Assembly (NCBI RefSeq): GCF_024580525.1
Contig: NZ_JANIKQ010000012.1
Span: forward strand, 1 to 64,000
Length of the DNA stretch: 64,000 nucleotides
Reading direction: 5' to 3'
Source: Neisseria dentiae
GTDB lineage: Bacteria > Pseudomonadota > Gammaproteobacteria > Burkholderiales > Neisseriaceae
How positions within the stretch are numbered: the first letter of the stretch is position 1; each line of letters begins with the position of its first letter. This document shows, piece by piece, positions 60,113 to 64,000 of the stretch. The notes below the pieces were generated by a model. The model did not search any database. It was not told the DNA's origin and saw only the letters and a list, made by a program, of their open reading frames with translations. The translations under genes were made by a program, and so were the position numbers.

Positions 60113-61119
60113 CTTACGAGCTATGGCAGCAGCAACACTTGGAGCGGAAGCCCGACCGGCTGTGGGAGGAAGCAGCCGTCCGATGGATTAAAGAGCAAGG
60201 AGGCAAAAAGAAAAGTATCAAAGACGACATCAGCCGGTTGCGCGGCCTTCCTCATTTCAGAGGAGTTTTGCTGAATGATATGAGCCGCGACTTCATCATG
60301 GATACCGTTGGCGGCTTTAATTGCTCCGACAGTACCAAGAACCGTTATCTCGCGCTTATCCGTGCCATTTTGAACAAAGCCGTGCATGAGTGGCAATGGT
60401 TGGACAGCGTGCCGAAAATCACGTTATACCGCGAAGCCAAACGGCGTATCCGCTGGCTGACGCAGAACGAAGCACAGAAACTCATTGCCGCTTTACCCGA
60501 ATACCTGGCCGATATGGCGGTTTTCAGTTTGGCGACGGGGTTGCGGCAGCGGAACGTTTTGGAATTGAAGTGGGCGCAAATAAACCTGAGTCGGAAAACG
60601 GCGTGGATTTATGCCGACGAAGCCAAAGCCGGGCGTGCGATCGGCATCGCGCTGAATCAGACGGCGGTAGGTGTGTTGGAAAAACAGATGGGCAAACACC
60701 CGTCTTTTGTTTTTACCTATCCGAACGGCCGCCCCGTAAAAAGCATCAATTCGCGCATTTGGAAAAATGCTTTGGAAAAAGCCGGTATATCCGATTTCCG
60801 CTGGCACGACCTGCGCCATACATGGGCAAGCTGGCTGGTTCAGGCCGGCGTGCCGTTGGCGGCGTTGCAGGAAATGGGCGGATGGGAAAGCATCAGCATG
60901 GTGCAGCGGTATGCCCACCTTGCTCCCGAGCATTTGCACGGACACGCTGCTTTGTTGGACGGTGCCGGTCTTGGTTTCGGCACAAATTTGGCACACCCCA
61001 AGATAGGCGGTGGCAAAGAAAAAAGCCTAAACGGTTGTTTAGGCTTGGAAAATATGGCTCCCCGACCTGGGCTCGAACCAGGGACCTGCGGATTAACAGT
61101 CCGTCGCTCTACCGACTGA
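59986..61119 (+). CDS. int: Tyrosine-recombinase integrase whose C-terminus is encoded by tRNA-Asn
   Basis: The 377-residue integrase carries all catalytic residues: R187 in ATGLRQRN, H274 and R277 in HDLRHTW, W300 in GGWESIS and nucleophile Y309 in VQRYAHL. An N-terminal arm-binding region precedes them. The reading frame continues through a terminator hairpin into the tRNA gene on the opposite strand; its last residues are PRPGLEPGTCGLTVRRSTD. In the excised circle the frame would end VRNIKYN instead. The integrase is oriented toward the att site. Confidence 0.95.
   Translation: MPIYKRNNGIWYVDITTAGGRRIRQSAGTKIREEAQKLHDKLAYELWQQQHLERKPDRLWEEAAVRWIKEQGGKKKSIKDDISRLRGLPHFRGVLLNDMSRDFIMDTVGGFNCSDSTKNRYLALIRAILNKAVHEWQWLDSVPKITLYREAKRRIRWLTQNEAQKLIAALPEYLADMAVFSLATGLRQRNVLELKWAQINLSRKTAWIYADEAKAGRAIGIALNQTAVGVLEKQMGKHPSFVFTYPNGRPVKSINSRIWKNALEKAGISDFRWHDLRHTWASWLVQAGVPLAALQEMGGWESISMVQRYAHLAPEHLHGHAALLDGAGLGFGTNLAHPKIGGGKEKSLNGCLGLENMAPRPGLEPGTCGLTVRRSTD
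61018..61046 (-). terminator. Element-borne terminator for tRNA-Asn
   Basis: AAGCCTAAAC and GTTTAGGCTT around four bases, with T-run on the minus strand. It replaces the terminator now at 20286-20325 and lies inside the integrase coding sequence. Confidence 0.8.
61055..61103. other. Right attachment site within tRNA-Asn
   Basis: The 49 bases identical to 20328-20376, forming the 3' half of the functional tRNA-Asn gene from the anticodon loop to CCA. Strand exchange probably occurs in the anticodon-stem region, as in many tRNA-targeting integrases. Confidence 0.92.
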
Positions 61120-61130
61120 GCTATCGGGGA
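61055..61130 (-). tRNA. tRNA-Asn (GTT)
   Basis: A 76-base tRNA on the minus strand starting TCCCCGATAG and ending GGGGAGCCA, with encoded CCA. Acceptor, D, anticodon and T arms are recognisable; the anticodon GTT lies in CTGTTAA. It remains intact because the element carries the 3' half that restores it. Confidence 0.97.
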
Positions 61131-61252
61131 AGAAGCGTGCATTATAACGCGGCTTTGGGAAGTGTCAATATTTTTACGCCGTTTTTTTTACTGAAAACAT
61201 CAATAAATTGAATTGTAAAAACATTTAACCGATGCCCGTTACAGGCCGTCTG

Positions 61253-61289
61253 AAAAACACCCCGCACAAAGCATGCGGGGTGTTTTTTT
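61253..61289. terminator. Terminator of cstA-ybdD operon
   Basis: AAAACACCCCGCA and TGCGGGGTGTTTT around CAAAGCA-like loop with T run; an uptake sequence abuts it. Confidence 0.88.
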
Positions 61290-61303
61290 CAACCGGAGAT
61301 TAT

Positions 61304-61510
61304 TCAGCAACAACGACCGCCGGAAGCACCACTGCGGCGCTTGCTGCAATAATCCTGAAACTGCAATTCGGTCATCACGGGTGCGTTTGGATTATGCTTG
61401 CGTTGCCGGGCCACATAGTTTTGATAGTCCGGCATTCCGGCCATCAGGCCGGCGGTAAGGCGGACAGTTTTCCAAGCACGCTTGATGCGTTGCAGCAGGT
61501 TAGGATTCAT
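61304..61510 (-). CDS. YbdD/YjiX family protein (DUF466)
   Basis: A 68-residue cytosolic protein (WKTVRLTAGLMAGMPDYQNY, VMTELQFQDYCSKRR) of the YbdD/YjiX family, encoded after carbon-starvation transporters. It overlaps cstA by 11 bases. In E. coli these small proteins are needed for pyruvate uptake with BtsT/CstA. A related tail occurs at the right window edge. Confidence 0.9.
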   Translation of the reverse strand: MNPNLLQRIKRAWKTVRLTAGLMAGMPDYQNYVARQRKHNPNAPVMTELQFQDYCSKRRSGASGGRCC

Positions 61511-63572
61511 TTTGCTGAACCTCGTTACGGTAAACAGGCGGAACTTCTTTGGCGGTGGGCCAAGCCACTTTACGCGCTTTCAGGGCAACACGCAATCCGT
61601 ATACGGCCACGATTACCACCACCGACAGGAAAATCACGGTCAAGCCTGAGTTTACATAGTCGTTGAAGGCAATGCGGCTCATTTGAGCAAGGTCTTTGGC
61701 GGGAGCCAGCACTTCGCCGCGCGAAGCGGCTTCGTTGAATTTGGCCGCGTGCGACAAGAAACCGATTTTCGGATCGCTGTGGAACAGTTTTTGCAAGCTG
61801 GCATAGCAGGTTACAAACAACAGCAGCAATGCGGGCACCAGCGATACCCATACATAGCGTTCGCGCTTCATTTTCACCAGCACCACACTCACCATAATCA
61901 ACGCCACGCCGGCCAGCATTTGGTTGCCGATACCGAACAGCGGCCATAAAGAGTTGATGCCGCCCAAAGGATCGGTTACGCCGGTGTAAAGGAAATATCC
62001 CCACAAGCCTACAGCCATTAAGGTGGCAATCAGGTTGGCGGGCAGACTATCGGTGTTGCCGAAAGGTTTGATGAAAATGCCGCCTAAATCTTGAATCATA
62101 AAGCGTGCCACGCGGGTGCCCGCATCAACGGCGGTTAAGATGAACAGAGCCTCAAACAAGAGTGCGAAGTGATACCAGAAAGCCATCATACCGGGGCCGG
62201 AAATCAGCTGGCTCATGATATTGGCCATGCCGACCGCCAATGTGGGCGCACCGCCCGCGCGGGAAAGAATGGTATGTTCACCCACGTCTTTCGCCATTTG
62301 CAGCAAGGTGGCTTCTTGTACGGGGAAGCCTAACTGATTGGTAATTACCTGTGCGGCATTGGCGGCATCGGTGCCGATCAGCGCGGTGGGGCTGTTCATG
62401 GCGAAATATACGCCGGGGTCGAGCGAAGCGGCGGCGGCCAGCGCCATAATCGCTACAAAGCTTTCCATCAGCATACCACCGTAACCGATCATGCGCACAT
62501 GGGTTTCGTTTTCAACCATTTTCGGCGTGGTGCCTGAAGAAATCAGGGCATGGAAACCGGAAACGGCACCGCAGGCGATGGTAATGAACAGGAAGGGGAA
62601 CAGGTCGCCCGAAAATACGGGGCCGGTGCCGTCGATAAACTTGGTTACCGCGGGCATCTGCAAGGCAGGGCCGACAATCACGATGCCGATAGCCAATGCG
62701 ATAATCGTGCCGATTTTCAGGAAAGTGGAAAGATAATCACGCGGGGTCAGCAGCAGCCAAACCGGCAATACGGCGGCTACGAAGCCGTAAATCATAATCG
62801 CCCAAGTGAGTTGTACGCCGTCCATATCGAAGATATGGGCAAACGAGCTTTGTGCCACGTCTTCACCGAACACAATCGCACACATCAGCAAAATAAAGCC
62901 GACAATCGAAATCTCGCCGATTTTGCCGGGGCGGATGTAACGGGTGTAGATGCCCATAAACAGGGCAATCGGAATGGTGGCGGCGATGGTAAATGTGCCC
63001 CACGGGCTGTGCACCAGCGCTTTCACCACAATCAGTGCCAACACGGCCATGATGATAACCATGATCATCAAAATACCGATGGATGCAATCACACCGGCCA
63101 CCGTGCCCAGCTCCTGTTTTACGATATCGCCCAGCGATTTGCCGTCGCGGCGCATCGACACGAACAGCACCATCATATCTTGAACGGCGCCGGCAAATAC
63201 CACGCCAAAGATAATCCACAACGTGCCGGGCAGATAACCCATTTGCGCGGCAAGCACCGGACCGACCAGCGGCCCCGCACCGGCGATGGCGGCGAAGTGG
63301 TGGCCGAACAATACGCCTTTGTGGGTGGGCACATAGTCCAAACCGTCGTTGTGCCGCTCGGCAGGGGTAAGCCGGTTGGCATCGAGTTGCGCTACGTTTT
63401 TGGCAATATACAGGCTGTAAAAACGATAGGCGATGCAGTAAACGGAAACGGCGGCGATAACCATCCATACCGCATTAACCTGCTCGCCGCGACTTAGGGC
63501 CAATGTGGTAAATGCGGCCAAACCGACCAATACCACAATGCCCCACAGTAGAAACGATTTAAGCTGTTTCAT
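61500..63572 (-). CDS. cstA: CstA-family carbon starvation protein (pyruvate/peptide transporter)
   Basis: The inner-membrane transporter has 690 residues from ATG 63572 (MKQLKSFLLWGIVVLV). The family blocks HFAAIAGAGPLVGPVLAAQM, YGGMLMESFVAIMAL and GFHALISSGTTPK are intact, with about 16 membrane segments. CstA imports peptides or pyruvate when carbon is short. The upstream frame to 63686 lacks a signal or ribosome site; AGGTC precedes the chosen start. Forms an operon with the YbdD gene. Confidence 0.94.
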   Translation of the reverse strand: MKQLKSFLLWGIVVLVGLAAFTTLALSRGEQVNAVWMVIAAVSVYCIAYRFYSLYIAKNVAQLDANRLTPAERHNDGLDYVPTHKGVLFGHHFAAIAGAGPLVGPVLAAQMGYLPGTLWIIFGVVFAGAVQDMMVLFVSMRRDGKSLGDIVKQELGTVAGVIASIGILMIMVIIMAVLALIVVKALVHSPWGTFTIAATIPIALFMGIYTRYIRPGKIGEISIVGFILLMCAIVFGEDVAQSSFAHIFDMDGVQLTWAIMIYGFVAAVLPVWLLLTPRDYLSTFLKIGTIIALAIGIVIVGPALQMPAVTKFIDGTGPVFSGDLFPFLFITIACGAVSGFHALISSGTTPKMVENETHVRMIGYGGMLMESFVAIMALAAAASLDPGVYFAMNSPTALIGTDAANAAQVITNQLGFPVQEATLLQMAKDVGEHTILSRAGGAPTLAVGMANIMSQLISGPGMMAFWYHFALLFEALFILTAVDAGTRVARFMIQDLGGIFIKPFGNTDSLPANLIATLMAVGLWGYFLYTGVTDPLGGINSLWPLFGIGNQMLAGVALIMVSVVLVKMKRERYVWVSLVPALLLLFVTCYASLQKLFHSDPKIGFLSHAAKFNEAASRGEVLAPAKDLAQMSRIAFNDYVNSGLTVIFLSVVVIVAVYGLRVALKARKVAWPTAKEVPPVYRNEVQQNES

Positions 63573-63882
63573 AAAGACCTCACGGGGTTGTTGAGAGTGG
63601 ATAAAAAATAAATTTAAAACTTGGAAGCTCGTTAATAAAAATGTAATGTGATGTAATGTTTTATGAAGGCAGCGGAAGACTAACATATTTGCACAAAATG
63701 ATGTGGGGTTTTAACAAAAAGAAATGTAGCCTGTTTGAGTCAGGTCAAAATCGAAATGAATAAAAGCCTGTTGAAATAAAAAATGCCATAAAAATATCAA
63801 CAGGCAATGATTTGATGTTTGCAGAGGCCGTCTGAAAAGCGCAGCCAGCGGTTTTGCAAAGCAGCAATGAAAAACACACAGC
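63573..63882. other. Intergenic region upstream of cstA
   Basis: About 310 AT-rich bases; one uptake sequence at about 63824-63836. The cstA promoter should lie between 63580 and 63780 on the minus strand, but no hexamer pair is clear. No gene seen. Confidence 0.4.
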
Positions 63883-63914
63883 AAAAACACCCCGTTTTCA
63901 GCGGGGTGTTTTTT
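63883..63914. terminator. Terminator after the second ybdD-like gene
   Basis: AAAAACACCCCG and CGGGGTGTTTTTT around TTTTCAG, nearly the same stem as the terminator at 61253-61289. Confidence 0.88.
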
Positions 63915-63927
63915 GGTATTTTCAGCA

Positions 63928-64000
63928 TTAACAACAGCGGCCGTTACGCCTGTTGTGGCAATAGTCGAGAAACTCGAGTTCGGTCATCACCGGGGCGGCG
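63928..64000 (-). CDS. YbdD/YjiX family protein, C-terminal part (runs off window)
   Basis: On the minus strand the frame entering at 64000 reads PVMTELEFLDYCHNRRNGRC and one further Cys before the stop at 63928-63930. This matches the C-terminus of the YbdD-like protein at 61304 (PVMTELQFQDYCSKRR...GRCC). Only about 24 residues are visible. A second cstA-like transporter gene probably lies beyond the right edge. Confidence 0.85.
   Translation of the reverse strand, partial: AAPVMTELEFLDYCHNRRNGRCC

Larger units (their letters stand above)
20328..61103. mobile_element. Integrative and conjugative element in tRNA-Asn (about 40.8 kb)
   Basis: The element is bounded by the 49-bp tRNA-Asn repeat and encodes an integrase/excisionase at the right end next to the intact tRNA. 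It carries a full VirB/VirD4 secretion operon, MobC and a MOBP relaxase, TraK/TraL/TraM-like proteins and a predicted oriT. A phage-like repressor module and cargo (methyltransferases, toxin-antitoxin pairs) complete it. All parts expected of a self-transmissible element are visible and mostly intact. Many resident-type uptake sequences within it indicate long residence in Neisseriaceae. A few genes look damaged. Confidence 0.93.

Overview
The window looks like a chromosome segment of a commensal or animal-associated member of the Neisseriaceae. The 12-bp DNA uptake sequence AGGCCGTCTGAA (AG-DUS dialect) recurs throughout, often as inverted pairs forming terminators, and the housekeeping proteins (Tex, DusA, PepD, NrdA/NrdB, ClsA, IlvE, CstA) are of proteobacterial/Neisseria type. 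The species cannot be fixed from the sequence alone.

Core part, 1-20327. A possible transposase tail is followed by tex. Between tex and dusA sits a restriction cassette: a BcgI-like fused endonuclease/methyltransferase, a specificity gene split by an 11-G tract (phase-variable), and a RhuM-family gene. Then come dusA, an acyl-CoA dehydrogenase-like gene, pepD, two small genes, and a leftward ribonucleotide reductase operon (nrdA, nrdB, yfaE-like ferredoxin). This operon is interrupted between nrdA and nrdB by an AT-rich unknown gene and is preceded by two NrdR-like boxes. A cardiolipin synthase and ilvE complete the block.

Integrative and conjugative element, about 20328-61103. A 49-bp direct repeat of the 3' half of tRNA-Asn(GTT) marks both ends; the intact tRNA and the tyrosine integrase/excisionase pair are at the right end. 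Its left half is a complete VirB1-B11/VirD4 type IV secretion operon with two SSB genes. A primase-like Toprim/LPD7 protein, two further conjugation-linked accessory proteins, MobC and a MOBP relaxase follow. The middle carries a cargo of DNA methyltransferases, a DUF5131 protein, an epsilon/zeta toxin-antitoxin pair, a ParE/RHH pair, and a methyltransferase-like protein lacking NPPY. A predicted oriT (an IncP-type CCTATCCTG/C nic motif next to a large inverted repeat) lies just before a TraK-like gene. A phage-like immunity module (Cro-like, S24-type CI-like repressor, three evenly spaced operators and a fourth overlapping a distant promoter) probably controls the right-hand genes. These include TrbM, TraL, TraM, several small membrane proteins, and xis-int. 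A boxA-like element and a multi-hairpin leader follow the fourth operator.

The most unusual signal is a C-terminal module shared by four proteins of the element: the Toprim/LPD7 protein, two accessory proteins and the zeta toxin. It suggests a common routing or docking tail, possibly for delivery with the DNA through the secretion system. This is inference from sequence similarity seen by eye.

Right flank, 61131-64000. A leftward cstA-ybdD pair and the tail of a second ybdD at the window edge.
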